64,000 nucleotides of DNA. It comes from Candidatus Bathyarchaeota archaeon A05DMB-5. Lineage in GTDB: Archaea; Thermoproteota; Bathyarchaeia; Bathyarchaeales; Bathycorpusculaceae. The stretch spans positions 186,001-250,000 of the forward strand of contig JABFQP010000002.1 in the NCBI GenBank assembly GCA_019685655.1. The letters run 5' to 3'. Made by a program: the position numbers and the translations under genes. The notes below the pieces were generated by a model, which did not search any database, was not told the origin of the DNA, and saw nothing but the letters and a program-made list of their open reading frames with translations. Shown here piece by piece: positions 55,762-64,000 of the stretch (positions are counted from its first letter, which is position 1; each line of letters starts with the position of its first letter).

Positions 55762-57618
55762 TTAAAGGAGTTCGATTTCGTTTATGAAATGTAAGTCTTC
55801 TAAACTGTTCATTTTAATTTTCTTGTCAGACACCGTGTAAAGTGTTTCCTCGATGTAGAGTATCCGCTTCACCCAGTAGCTGGGGGTCCACACATTCATT
55901 TCAGCAGTTAAGTGTGTAATATTTCCTCTGAGCATGAAGCCTTCAATGGATGCACTAAACACGTAAGCACCTTGCCAGACCGGTTCTCCAGACGCCCATG
56001 GGGGTACACCGTCAGGATATTCGCTTTCATCTATTTCTGCAACTAAAACGGGTACAGCTAGAAGATTTCTTGATTTATCAAAAAGAAATGCTTTATGATC
56101 GCTTAGAACAAGCGAGTCTGTTCCTCTGTCGCCGATCGTGTAGTTTGCTATTTGTTTTGGATTGTTTACGTCGGTGACGTCAAAGAGGGATATTTTTACT
56201 CCTTGATACCATGCAAAGTCTCCTTCGTCTGCTTCGACTGTATGTTTGCCTATGCCGATTAGATGTGTTTCATCATAAGGATGCAAGTAGTCTGAGTATC
56301 CTGGAATGTGCAGTTCTCCTAGAACTGATGGATTGGCTGGTTGGCTTAAGTCTATCACGAACAATGGGTCAGTTTTTTTGAAAGTTACAAAATAAGCTCT
56401 ATTGCCCATGAATCTGGCGGAATGGAAGTTTTCACCAGGTGCAAGTCCTTCCAGTTTTCCAACTACGCTTAGATTCATGTCTAGTACGTAGAGGTTTGTT
56501 TGCGTTGTCCAGTTCTGTGTCCACGTTGTTGTTTCGATTCTGAAATAGTCGCTGTATTCGTCCATTGAAAATTGATTGCGTTCATGCCCTGGCACTGTTC
56601 CCTTGGCTTCGCATGTCATATTACTACCTTGCACACGTATTCGATAGATAGTAGTATTACCATTCCAGTCCCAGTCTCGATATGTCACATATATGTTATT
56701 GAGTGAGACATACATGTTGCATGTGCCTCCAAGCATTAGTGTCAAGTAAACTGGCGACTCTGTTATGTTTTGCATGTTCATAGCAAAGAATGTTGTATAC
56801 TGATAGTAGTCGTCAGTTCCATTAAAGTATCGGATTTCGGTGGGAGCAATTCGTATGATTTTACCGTCAGAGTTAATTTCTGGAAGGAAAAGCGTTTCAT
56901 TAATCAAATAAGCTGCTTCGCTGACAACGAAGTAGACATAGTCGCCAATCATTCTGGAGTTGAAGTAGCTACCTGAAATGACAAGGTCGCGCAAAAGTGT
57001 TGGATTGTCAGGATTTTTAATATCATATACTTTCACGAAGGTCTTGATGTCAACAACGTAATATTTATCGTAAACTAGTGGAAAGTGATATTCTGACCCT
57101 AAAATCGCTAACTTGTCGCCGTTGACAAAAATTCCAATAGGATATAGATTCTCAAAGGTTATTTTTGAAACTATTTTAGCCTGCGCGGGAGGATAAGCTC
57201 TCAGGATATAAACCGCATTACCAGACAAAGTGTACATATAACCTCTATCGTCAACTTTTACAATGTCTGCTTCGTCTACTCCAGCAACTTGAATGTTTGT
57301 GGTTGAATGCGAAGGAGCAGCACTTTTCACTATTCCGCTTTCAGATAGTATGCCAAACGAGTTAGCGAACCTAGCATCCGCAGGTCCATAAATCCAAAAA
57401 GGCGCTTGATTCTTAGAATTCATTCTTAAGAAGTTCTTCAACTCTTCCTCGGATTGAAATGATGAGAGCAAAGGAGACTGTGGCGCGGAGACCGGCGGAG
57501 CGCCGGGAGTATACTTAAACGGGATAATGATGTTAAGAATTACTGCTGTTAATATAGAGGCGAGCAGAATAGCAGCGAGTCCATAGAGGAGTGCTTGTTT
57601 CTTAATTTTGCTTTCCAC
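55762..57618 (-). CDS. Membrane-anchored secreted beta-propeller protein
   Basis: A 618-residue protein with an N-terminal membrane anchor (about 10-33) and a C-terminal propeller of the PF09826 type (secreted beta-propeller). After a linker, IQVAGVDEADIVKVDDRGYMYTLSG opens the propeller. Many NxT/NxS sites fit a surface glycoprotein. Function unknown; perhaps cell-surface binding. It faces the CDF gene tail to tail (5-bp gap) and follows a winged-helix gene on the same strand. Confidence 0.83.
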   Translation of the reverse strand: MESKIKKQALLYGLAAILLASILTAVILNIIIPFKYTPGAPPVSAPQSPLLSSFQSEEELKNFLRMNSKNQAPFWIYGPADARFANSFGILSESGIVKSAAPSHSTTNIQVAGVDEADIVKVDDRGYMYTLSGNAVYILRAYPPAQAKIVSKITFENLYPIGIFVNGDKLAILGSEYHFPLVYDKYYVVDIKTFVKVYDIKNPDNPTLLRDLVISGSYFNSRMIGDYVYFVVSEAAYLINETLFLPEINSDGKIIRIAPTEIRYFNGTDDYYQYTTFFAMNMQNITESPVYLTLMLGGTCNMYVSLNNIYVTYRDWDWNGNTTIYRIRVQGSNMTCEAKGTVPGHERNQFSMDEYSDYFRIETTTWTQNWTTQTNLYVLDMNLSVVGKLEGLAPGENFHSARFMGNRAYFVTFKKTDPLFVIDLSQPANPSVLGELHIPGYSDYLHPYDETHLIGIGKHTVEADEGDFAWYQGVKISLFDVTDVNNPKQIANYTIGDRGTDSLVLSDHKAFLFDKSRNLLAVPVLVAEIDESEYPDGVPPWASGEPVWQGAYVFSASIEGFMLRGNITHLTAEMNVWTPSYWVKRILYIEETLYTVSDKKIKMNSLEDLHFINEIELL

Positions 57619-57692
57619 TGATTAATCACCTACTACACGTTAGAGTTTCTGCGATATTTCATGCTATACTTTGGAACGCGATGTTCCAAAAG

Positions 57693-58142
57693 TTAGTACG
57701 GTCGTAAAGACCATACTCGAAACGCTTCGTACCAGAAAATAACCGAGACAATGGCTCCGAAAGTTATTATAAACAAGTTCTCTCTTGTAATCCCTTGAAC
57801 GAGAAATAAAAGAAAAAGAGCGTAAAAAACGGTGGAAAATACGGCATAAAAGAAGTAACGCGGAAACAATAATCTTCCAAGCTTGACAAAGTGTCTAAGC
57901 ACGCCAATTTTGACTTCGTTGACTAAGAAATAGTGACCGCCGACATTCTGCTTCTCAACCAATCCTAACTCACGGAGCTGTTCAAGGTGATGCTGCGCCA
58001 CGCTGGGACTACTGAAACGCAGGGCTTTCTGAACTTCTCGAACACTCAATGGATGACCGCTTTTCAAAAGAAGCCAGTATACTTTCCAAGCCTTTCCTCT
58101 AAGCGCGTATTCAAACTTTGCCTCTTCAGCCTCGTTCAACAA
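57693..58142 (-). CDS. ArsR-like winged-helix regulator with two membrane helices
   Basis: A 149-residue protein. Residues 15-75 form a winged helix (HPLSVREVQKALRFSSPSVAQHHLEQLRELGLVEKQ); two hydrophobic helices follow (about 95-118 and 121-140). Membrane-tethered HTH proteins of this kind are common in archaea and may sense an envelope signal. It lies 74 bp upstream of the propeller gene on the same strand and may control it; that is inference. Confidence 0.78.
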   Translation of the reverse strand: MLNEAEEAKFEYALRGKAWKVYWLLLKSGHPLSVREVQKALRFSSPSVAQHHLEQLRELGLVEKQNVGGHYFLVNEVKIGVLRHFVKLGRLLFPRYFFYAVFSTVFYALFLLFLVQGITRENLFIITFGAIVSVIFWYEAFRVWSLRPY

Positions 58143-58219
58143 GCAGCACGCTTCTCAAAATATAGTTCTAGAATATGACACTTATAAGTCCAATTTTAGA
58201 ACAAAACAGACCATACGGA

Positions 58220-58789
58220 TTATAATTGATCTTTGATTTCTCTTGCTATTTCTGCTGCTGGCTTGTTTGCGTTTACAATTTTCCATTCGTCTATTAACGC
58301 CAAGAAGAGTGCTTTACGTCTAATCCTTTTTAACTCTTTTAAACTTTCAAAGATTTCCCGCCTTTTACGCCCATGCTGTATTCTTTTGTATGCCTCTTCT
58401 GGAGTAACATCTAGAAAAAACATGAAATTTGATTTCGGCACAACAAGAGCGAAGAAGTGGTAGGCAATTCTGTGTAATGGTGATGGCAGATAGGCGGTTC
58501 CCATTAAATAGCGGACAAAAATTATGTAGTCAAATTTTCTCCAATAATAAAAGAGGATTGAGCGGATAACGTCAACCATGTAAAAAAGGGCTGCTGCAAA
58601 ATGAGCGCTTTTGCCTTTTGAATAAAGAAACTGTTTTGCTTTGATTCCAAAAAAATTGTCGTTTGACGGGTGAAAACGCAAGAAAACTCTTTTTCCACCA
58701 CTTTTTAGAAAATTGTAAAGTCTAAAGGCTTGAGTGCTTTTTCCAGACGCATCCAAACCGTCTATAACTATGAAAACCAATGAGTTCAT
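58220..58789 (-). CDS. Thymidylate-kinase-like P-loop kinase
   Basis: A 189-residue P-loop kinase: GLDASGKST (11-19) is intact, and the LID-like KRIQHGRKRREIFE segment is basic. The TMK DRY motif reads VRY (FVRYLMGTAYLPSP), and the usual REPGGT is replaced by RFHPSNDN, so it may not act on dTMP. The start overlaps the last four bases of the polyprenol kinase gene, so the two are translated together. Confidence 0.72.
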   Translation of the reverse strand: MNSLVFIVIDGLDASGKSTQAFRLYNFLKSGGKRVFLRFHPSNDNFFGIKAKQFLYSKGKSAHFAAALFYMVDVIRSILFYYWRKFDYIIFVRYLMGTAYLPSPLHRIAYHFFALVVPKSNFMFFLDVTPEEAYKRIQHGRKRREIFESLKELKRIRRKALFLALIDEWKIVNANKPAAEIAREIKDQL

Positions 58790-59502
58790 ACGCCTCCGTT
58801 CAAAAGAAAGAAGACTAAAGCACCGAAAGCTGGCACAGTTAAATTATCAAAGCTTAGGGGGGTAAATCCTTCAACCAAGGTTGTAACTGCAGCCACAACA
58901 ACTGCGTGAAAAAGCTTGTCTAAAAATGAAAATGGCAATATTAGAGAAAAATAGAAAAGGCTGAAAGTTAAAACGCTAAAACTAGCAAGGAACATAGCCG
59001 CTGAACCCTCAAGACTTTTTTCTGAAAAAACTCCATACTTCCTCTTGCCAAATTTTTCTCCAACAACAGAGGCCACAGCATCGCCATAAGCCATTGGTAA
59101 AATTCTTGCCGCCAAAACCATAACATACTGTTTAGAAGCGAAAAGCAAAGCCAAAACAGTGTAGGATATAGCATAAAAAACCAGTCCCAACTGATGCCCC
59201 TCTTCGGTTATGTCTGTAAGTCCCTTCATCTTGTTGCTTAAATTTTTAAATGGCGAATAGGCGGATGCCAAAAATGTTATGGGTATGAATGGAACTGCAA
59301 CCAAGAATGGATAAAAATTCGATGTAAAAAAAGGGATTATAAAGGGTAAGTTTCCAATCATTATATGCAAGAATTTTCGAGAAGCCTTTCGCCGTAAGCC
59401 TAAAATTTTGTCCATTTTGCTAGAAACAAAAATTATGAGTAATATGTAAAAATAGCACAAAAGCATTAAAAGCATGTTTGCAAAAATCTCATCGTCAATC
59501 AA
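58786..59502 (-). CDS. Dolichol/phytol-kinase-like membrane protein
   Basis: A 238-residue membrane protein with seven or eight helices of the SEC59/VTE5 group. The CTP-binding region reads YGDAVASVVGEKFGKRKYGVF, then SEKSLEGSAAMF, as in polyprenol and phytol kinases. It probably phosphorylates geranylgeraniol or another isoprenoid alcohol with CTP. It lies 9 bp after the UbiA gene and overlaps the P-loop kinase gene: a lipid operon. Confidence 0.82.
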   Translation of the reverse strand: MIDDEIFANMLLMLLCYFYILLIIFVSSKMDKILGLRRKASRKFLHIMIGNLPFIIPFFTSNFYPFLVAVPFIPITFLASAYSPFKNLSNKMKGLTDITEEGHQLGLVFYAISYTVLALLFASKQYVMVLAARILPMAYGDAVASVVGEKFGKRKYGVFSEKSLEGSAAMFLASFSVLTFSLFYFSLILPFSFLDKLFHAVVVAAVTTLVEGFTPLSFDNLTVPAFGALVFFLLNGGV

Positions 59503-59511
59503 TGTTTCACC

Positions 59512-60360
59512 CTAAAAGGCTCCGGCAATAAAGGCTAACAATCCAATGAGAAACCATAAAAGAACAATGTTTTTGATTTTTCTAGCATTTTCCTTTGAAA
59601 AATCTTGAAGGAGCGCGAACGCGGAAGCCAAAAGTCCAAAATCGGTTATGGCAACAAAGGGAAGGAACCAAAAAGAAACATTTCCCAAAAGCCATGGGGT
59701 CGGACTCAACAAAACTGCAGAAAGGTAGAATAAAGCTGCAGTTATGGCAGCTTTTTTCTCTCCATAAAGCACAGCCAAAGTTCTCACATTCTGCAGTCTA
59801 TCCCCTTGAACATCAACTATCCCTTTAGTTATCTCTCTACCGGTGTTTGATAGAAAAACCATTAAGACAAAGATCAAAACATTTGGCACAACAGTATTCA
59901 CTGTGACGGCGCTTCCATAAATGAATGGCATCGATACGCATGTGCTTACTAGGAGGTTGCCTGGTAAACCGCTGCGTTTTCCCACAGTGGTGTAGGTTAC
60001 AAAGAGTATCCATGCAAGTATAGCTATTAAGAAACAGAGGATGTTTGTTAAAAACGCAATTATGAAACCTATTGCTGTCAGGGTTAATGCAAAGATTAAG
60101 GCGTTTTTTGGCTGGATTAAGCCGCTTGGGATTGGACGTTTCGGCTCGTTTACTGCGTCAATTTCCCTATCATAATAGTCATTTATAGCCATAGAAGCGG
60201 CGGTTAAAGCAAAACCGGTGACAAATCCATATGCAAGCTTTTGCCAAAAAGTGCCTAAAACATTTGGGTTTGCTAGTGCTGCGCCTACTATTACCGCGAA
60301 ACCCATCATTAAACAATTAATTGGACGCATCAAACGCAGGTAACCAGTGAATTTCTGCAT
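59512..60360 (-). CDS. UbiA-type prenyltransferase, likely digeranylgeranylglyceryl-phosphate synthase
   Basis: A 282-residue protein with nine helices. The two Asp-rich sites are NDYYDREIDAVNEPKRPIPSG (about 65-85) and KGIVDVQGDRLQNVRTLA (about 180-197). The NEPKRPIPSG form is typical of archaeal DGGGP synthase, which attaches the second geranylgeranyl chain of archaeal lipids. It leads the operon with the polyprenol kinase and P-loop kinase. Confidence 0.88.
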   Translation of the reverse strand: MQKFTGYLRLMRPINCLMMGFAVIVGAALANPNVLGTFWQKLAYGFVTGFALTAASMAINDYYDREIDAVNEPKRPIPSGLIQPKNALIFALTLTAIGFIIAFLTNILCFLIAILAWILFVTYTTVGKRSGLPGNLLVSTCVSMPFIYGSAVTVNTVVPNVLIFVLMVFLSNTGREITKGIVDVQGDRLQNVRTLAVLYGEKKAAITAALFYLSAVLLSPTPWLLGNVSFWFLPFVAITDFGLLASAFALLQDFSKENARKIKNIVLLWFLIGLLAFIAGAF

Positions 60361-60477
60361 TTTCTCAAGCCTTGCACTAAACCATAAGCCTTCATTAAAG
60401 TTATAAAACTCACGATAAGATTCGAAAGTTTAATACGTTGAACGTAAAATAAACATTTCCGAAGTTGGTGACAACTT

Positions 60478-61749
60478 TTGCGTGACAACTACGCACCAGA
60501 AAGACTAAGAGTGATAATTCCAGTGGGCGGGAAAGCCAAACGCTTATTACCGCTTACAGCGGAAACCAGCAAGGCGTGCATCCGCCTCTTGAATAGACCG
60601 TTAATAGAATTTTCGCTTCTATCTCTTGCCCGCCAAGGCATCCGAAACTTCATTTTCGGAGTGAAAGGCTACACGAATTATAGGGATTTACATGACTATT
60701 TCGAGTCGGGCTATGGGTTTTCCACAAGATACGAAATTAGTCCACGTGTTCACATAAAATACCAACCCAACGTTGACGACCTAGGAAGCGCAGATTCAGC
60801 GAGAATAAACATGGAATATTACAACGTTAGAGACCCAGTTTTCGCGGTGCAAGGCGACAACATCTTCAACGTAAATGTGAAGGAACTTGTGGAATTTCAC
60901 CGAAAAAAAGGCGCAACAATGACAATAGCATTGCGGGAAGTTGCTGACGTTGAAGGCTACGGAATAGCTGACATAAACAAAGACATGAAAATTTCAAGAT
61001 TCGTCGAAAAACCAATGCCTAAAGAAGCCCCGTCAAATCTTGCCAACACAGGCTTATACATGGTCTCGCCAGAAATAAAGAAAATCTTCAAAGAAAAAGG
61101 AGTAAAGCAAATAATCAAAGAAAAAAATCGCCTAGATTTTGGCTTTGACTTTATTCCCTACCTTATAAAAACTGGAAGACCAGTTTATGGGTACACTTTG
61201 AAGGGAAGCTGGTATGATGTTGGCAGTCCAAAACGCTATTTGGAAGCTATGCAAGACATGCTTAATGGACGCTTCTCATCCTTAAAGGATTTTGGCGGAA
61301 GAATAAGTGAAGAAACAAGAGTGTGGGTTCAAGGAGAAAGCTCCGAATCACAAAAGAGAAGACAAGAAATCATAAGAAAAATCAAACAAGGAAAAATAGA
61401 AATCGAAGGCGCTGTTCTAATCGGGCGGCACTGTGAAATAAGCGACGGTGTGCGATTGGTTAATTCGTGTGTTGACAATTATACGAAGATAGGAAAGGAT
61501 GCTGTGATAGAGAATTCGGCAATTCTAGATAGGGTCATAATTGAGGAAAAAGCGGAGATAAAAGACAGTATTGTCGGAAGACATGTGACAGTTCTGTCAA
61601 GCCCCAGAAAACAGACAAAGATAGATGGGGTATCAGTTATTGCAGATGACGTGACAATAGCAGAAGGATGCACACTAACAGCAACAAAAATTTACCCTCA
61701 CCAGTACGTGAGAGGAGAATTCGCTAATCAAACATTAATGCCAGGTTAA
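60478..61749 (+). CDS. Sugar-1-phosphate nucleotidyltransferase with left-handed beta-helix
   Basis: A 423-residue protein. N-terminal nucleotidyltransferase domain: VIIPVGGKAKRLLPLT (13-28), VFAVQGDNIFNVN (metal Asp) and SRFVEKP. The C-terminal third is a left-handed beta-helix (hexapeptide pattern in GAVLIGRHCEISDGVRLVNS onward). It activates glucose-1-phosphate, mannose-1-phosphate or a similar sugar. Start TTG is supported by GGTGA seven bases upstream. The thioredoxin-like gene follows after two bases. Confidence 0.88.
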   Translation: MRDNYAPERLRVIIPVGGKAKRLLPLTAETSKACIRLLNRPLIEFSLLSLARQGIRNFIFGVKGYTNYRDLHDYFESGYGFSTRYEISPRVHIKYQPNVDDLGSADSARINMEYYNVRDPVFAVQGDNIFNVNVKELVEFHRKKGATMTIALREVADVEGYGIADINKDMKISRFVEKPMPKEAPSNLANTGLYMVSPEIKKIFKEKGVKQIIKEKNRLDFGFDFIPYLIKTGRPVYGYTLKGSWYDVGSPKRYLEAMQDMLNGRFSSLKDFGGRISEETRVWVQGESSESQKRRQEIIRKIKQGKIEIEGAVLIGRHCEISDGVRLVNSCVDNYTKIGKDAVIENSAILDRVIIEEKAEIKDSIVGRHVTVLSSPRKQTKIDGVSVIADDVTIAEGCTLTATKIYPHQYVRGEFANQTLMPG

Positions 61750-61751
61750 AA

Positions 61752-62225
61752 ATGGACATCAAATTAGCTGAAATCAGAAAGAGAACCATTTCAGTAAACG
61801 AATATTTGGATAGTTTGGGAGAACCGTTCCGCGAAAAATTCTTCACCAGAAAACGAACTTATAGATTGAATCAAGAAATGATAATCCAGCTTAAAAAATT
61901 TGCAGACAATTTTGTGGTGGTTGCTTTTTCAGCGGAATGGTGCAAAGACTGCGCCGCCAACATCCCAGTTCTAGCGTTAATATCAGAAGCAACAGGATTA
62001 GAAGTCCGAATCTTCGGCGGATTAATGAAAGACCCGTTAAGTCATACTATAAAATGGAGAATCCCGCCATCACCGCCTGAGGTAGAAACATTCAAAGTGG
62101 ATAAGATTCCACTCATAATATTATTCTCTAAGGAAGGAAAAGAAGTCGGAAAAATAATTGAGAACCCGCAGAAACCAACACTTGAAGAAGAATTGCTGAC
62201 GTTTATTTTAGAAAAACGCTCATAA
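61752..62225 (+). CDS. Thioredoxin-like protein with a CKDC motif
   Basis: A 157-residue protein with a thioredoxin fold: VVVAFSAEWCKDCAANIPVL (55-74), with CxxC 64-67, cis-Pro in VDKIPLIILFSKEG and a VGKIIENPQKP end. An N-terminal extension of about 45 charged residues precedes the fold. It probably acts as a disulfide reductase. It lies two bases after the nucleotidyltransferase gene and is probably cotranscribed. Confidence 0.85.
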   Translation: MDIKLAEIRKRTISVNEYLDSLGEPFREKFFTRKRTYRLNQEMIIQLKKFADNFVVVAFSAEWCKDCAANIPVLALISEATGLEVRIFGGLMKDPLSHTIKWRIPPSPPEVETFKVDKIPLIILFSKEGKEVGKIIENPQKPTLEEELLTFILEKRS

Positions 62226-62349
62226 ACCGGTTCATTCAACGATTTTGTTGAGAAATTTGCTTCATTCCGATTCTATCAAAATATCATGCTTCTAAAATCT
62301 ATTTTCAATAAAAGAGGAAACCTTTCAATGAGCATAATTTTATGCTTAT

Positions 62350-62907
62350 TTACGCTTTGAACCATTTGAATATCAAATATCTTATTTTTCCCTTTTCCAA
62401 GTTCGGCACCGCAATAATGAATCTTTTTCGGACGGTTGTCGCTAGCCTTCCAGCTTTAACAATATCAGTGGCGGTAATCTCAGACTTAGCACTTTTAACA
62501 GACACCATATACGGTGCATGTTCAACACCGGGTCCATACTTGTAAACAGCAAAGTCGCATCCAAACTTTATACCCGGCGTGACGATTAACCCATCATCAC
62601 GCAAATCCCGATAAACAGTATATTTTTCATCAAAATCCTCATATAATTGCCTAGCTCTTTGACGTAACTTAACGAGACTAACCTTCTTCTTGTCAACGCC
62701 TTCATAGACTGTTATGATTCCCTTTGACGCGAGGTACAAACCTTCCATCAAATCTAAAACAAGCGGAACATTGAACTCCGGAATTTTTGGTTTAGAAATT
62801 CCCAAGGGTTTCCCATAAAAACCCATCTTGTAAAGTTCCGAGCCCTTAACGGAATCCCACACCACTAAGAAGTTTTCGATGAACTCCACTTCTATTTTCT
62901 TAGGCAT
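62350..62907 (-). CDS. endA: tRNA-splicing endonuclease
   Basis: A 185-residue EndA of the homo-oligomeric archaeal type. The catalytic triad Y122 (FAVYKYG), H130 (GVEHAPYMV) and K161 (TTVRKR) is present, with YTVYRDLRDDGLIVTPGIKFGCDF before it. It cuts bulge-helix-bulge introns in pre-tRNA; the two tRNA genes of the window have none. Tail to tail with the thioredoxin-like gene (124-bp gap with nothing recognised). Confidence 0.9.
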   Translation of the reverse strand: MPKKIEVEFIENFLVVWDSVKGSELYKMGFYGKPLGISKPKIPEFNVPLVLDLMEGLYLASKGIITVYEGVDKKKVSLVKLRQRARQLYEDFDEKYTVYRDLRDDGLIVTPGIKFGCDFAVYKYGPGVEHAPYMVSVKSAKSEITATDIVKAGRLATTVRKRFIIAVPNLEKGKIRYLIFKWFKA

Positions 62908-62923
62908 TTCGTTTTTCTCTCTC

Positions 62924-63601
62924 TCACATAATCAAAGATAAGATTCGTGCAGCGTCGGCAGCGTCTTCTGCTTTGTCGGCTGAATCTTCAAGAAGTTGCA
63001 GAACATCTCTTAAGAGAATCAACGTGGGAAACTCTAACTTGCTGCTTAGAAGTTTTATTTCAAACTCGCGGTAAAGTTCATCAACAGTTCTTTCAGCAAC
63101 TTCAACATCCTTAGCTTTTTCCATAGCTTTGGCGGGACCATAACTTAAGACCATAACTGTCTCTCTAAGCTTAACAACAGCGTCCAAAACTGCCTCTGAA
63201 AGTTTAAGCAAATCTTTCTTTATGTCTCCCGAAACGTTCCAATTGTGTTCCATAATTTCAACCAAACGGAAGGCAATGCCCTCAGAGAAATCTGCGATTT
63301 CACTTGTCAAGTTTGTGAACCTCAAAAAGTCTTCTCTGCTAAGAAGAATAGCTCCTATCTCTGCAAGTTCTTGCGAAACCAGTCGTCTAGCTTTGTCAAC
63401 TTCTTCTTCGCCGCTTCTGATTTCAGTGAAAAGCTGCTTTGCCTTTTCCTTATCATTTCGCATAAAACAGTCTATCATTTGAGGAACCTTTCGGGTGACG
63501 TCTAAAACCTTTCTTAAATGGTCTTGGCAAACGGTCAAGGCTCGCCGTTTTACACGTTCTTCAGTTTCTGCCGGAAGCACCAAAGTTTTTCCCGCCCGCA
63601 A
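62924..63601 (-). CDS. DUF47/PhoU-like protein
   Basis: A 225-residue all-helical protein of the DUF47 family (PhoU-like): DHLRKVLDVTRKVPQMIDCF at 28-47, REDFLRFTNLTSEIADFSEG with conserved acidic metal ligands, and EDSADKAEDAADAARILSLI at the end. Such proteins often regulate phosphate transporters; no pit gene is in the window. It lies 16 bp upstream of endA. Confidence 0.85.
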   Translation of the reverse strand: MRAGKTLVLPAETEERVKRRALTVCQDHLRKVLDVTRKVPQMIDCFMRNDKEKAKQLFTEIRSGEEEVDKARRLVSQELAEIGAILLSREDFLRFTNLTSEIADFSEGIAFRLVEIMEHNWNVSGDIKKDLLKLSEAVLDAVVKLRETVMVLSYGPAKAMEKAKDVEVAERTVDELYREFEIKLLSSKLEFPTLILLRDVLQLLEDSADKAEDAADAARILSLIM

Positions 63602-63667
63602 AACAGGGCAAATTTTCCTATCATTAGATATACTGAAGCATTAAAAAAGGTAACGTAAACAGTGCTT

Positions 63668-64000
63668 TTAGAGTGGCTTGCCTAAATCTTCAAAATTGAT
63701 TTTCTTCTTGAAATATTTGTGCAGAAGCTCTGGTAGGTTCTCGATTTTGGTTCTGACTTGTTTCCATGAATCGCGGTCGCGAATAGTTACTGTGTCGTTT
63801 TTTAGTGTTTCGTAATCAACTGTTACGCCTAAGGCTGCGCCGATTTCGTCTGCACGAGCGTATCTTCTACCAATAGAACCCGCTTCGTCATATTCAACTG
63901 CGAAACCCTCACCGAGAAGCATGTTATACACTTCCAATGCTTTTTGGGGCAGTCCATCTTTGCTTACAAGAGGATAAACACCGACTTGTATTGGTGCAAT
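63668..64000 (-). CDS. glyS: Glycyl-tRNA synthetase, C-terminal part (cut by window end)
   Basis: The open frame runs off the window at 64000, giving 110 residues of the C-terminus. IAPIQVGVYPLVSKDGLP and DEAGSIGRRYARADEIGAALGVTVDY followed by TVTIRDRDSWKQVR are the anticodon-binding domain of the alpha2-type archaeal/eukaryotic GlyRS. The catalytic part lies outside. Confidence 0.88.
   Translation of the reverse strand: MAPIQVGVYPLVSKDGLPQKALEVYNMLLGEGFAVEYDEAGSIGRRYARADEIGAALGVTVDYETLKNDTVTIRDRDSWKQVRTKIENLPELLHKYFKKKINFEDLGKPL

Overview
The window is archaeal. It carries an archaeal-type five-subunit CO dehydrogenase/acetyl-CoA synthase operon, ribosomal protein eL38, archaeal AsnRS, a splicing endonuclease, a UbiA-type archaeal ether-lipid prenyltransferase, F420 biosynthesis genes, TATA-box promoters and archaeal Shine-Dalgarno sites (GGTGA/AGGTGA). 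eL38 together with CODH/ACS, a MetF-like protein and acetate genes points to the TACK side, most likely a Bathyarchaeia-like lineage. That assignment is inference; there is no rRNA gene in the window.

Layout. 0.1-7.3 kb: small redox and membrane proteins, a PHP phosphoesterase, the beta-CASP RNase aCPSF2, an archaemetzincin overlapping a presenilin-like protease, a PQQ-type propeller protein, a 59-aa CooT-type nickel protein (6541-6720) and a ferredoxin. 7.39-11.85 kb: a 4.46-kb mobile element. It is bounded by CCTT-repeat terminal inverted repeats and a perfect 15-bp target duplication, and carries a solo cas1 with no cas2 or CRISPR, a zinc-ribbon gene, an RHH gene, an AAA+ ATPase frame with one in-frame TAA, a small HEXXH protein, a possible minimal AEP primase and a membrane protein. 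I read it as a compact casposon-like element lacking a family B polymerase; it is the most notable thing in the window. 11.9-20.6 kb: cdhABCDE (minus strand) with two cooC genes upstream. 20.7-26.4 kb: cofE, a MetF-like protein, an FrhB-like flavoprotein, a nitroreductase, cofD, eL38 and a DapA-family aldolase. 26.4-26.7 kb: tRNA-Val(GAC) and tRNA-Ser(TGA).

26.8-41.5 kb: an O-methyltransferase, 2-oxoacid/acetoin dehydrogenase E1 beta and alpha, a YchF-type GTPase, two M29 aminopeptidases flanking a HEXXH protein and a CBS protein, pyrG, a NUDIX hydrolase, a radical SAM protein, a PUA/EVE-like protein, two zinc alcohol dehydrogenases and the lipoyl E2. 42-52.7 kb: H+-pyrophosphatase, Ca2+-type P-ATPase, acetate transporter, AMP-forming acetyl-CoA synthetase and a fused ADP-forming acyl-CoA synthetase/GNAT protein. 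52.8-64 kb: asnS, a CDF transporter with three C-terminal dimerisation repeats, a beta-propeller protein, a winged-helix membrane regulator, a lipid cluster (P-loop kinase, polyprenol kinase, UbiA), a sugar nucleotidyltransferase, a thioredoxin-like protein, endA, a DUF47 protein and the 3' end of glyS.

Taken together the genes suggest an organism that makes or uses acetyl-CoA. CODH/ACS (matured by CooC, perhaps CooT) joins CO and methyl groups, with MetF/FrhB and F420 possibly supplying the methyl branch. Acetate is taken up and activated by SatP/Acs, and the PPi formed can be used by the H+-PPase. The E1/E2 complex and alcohol dehydrogenases handle 2-oxoacids or acetoin/diols. All functional statements rest on reading motifs by eye; no database search was run.
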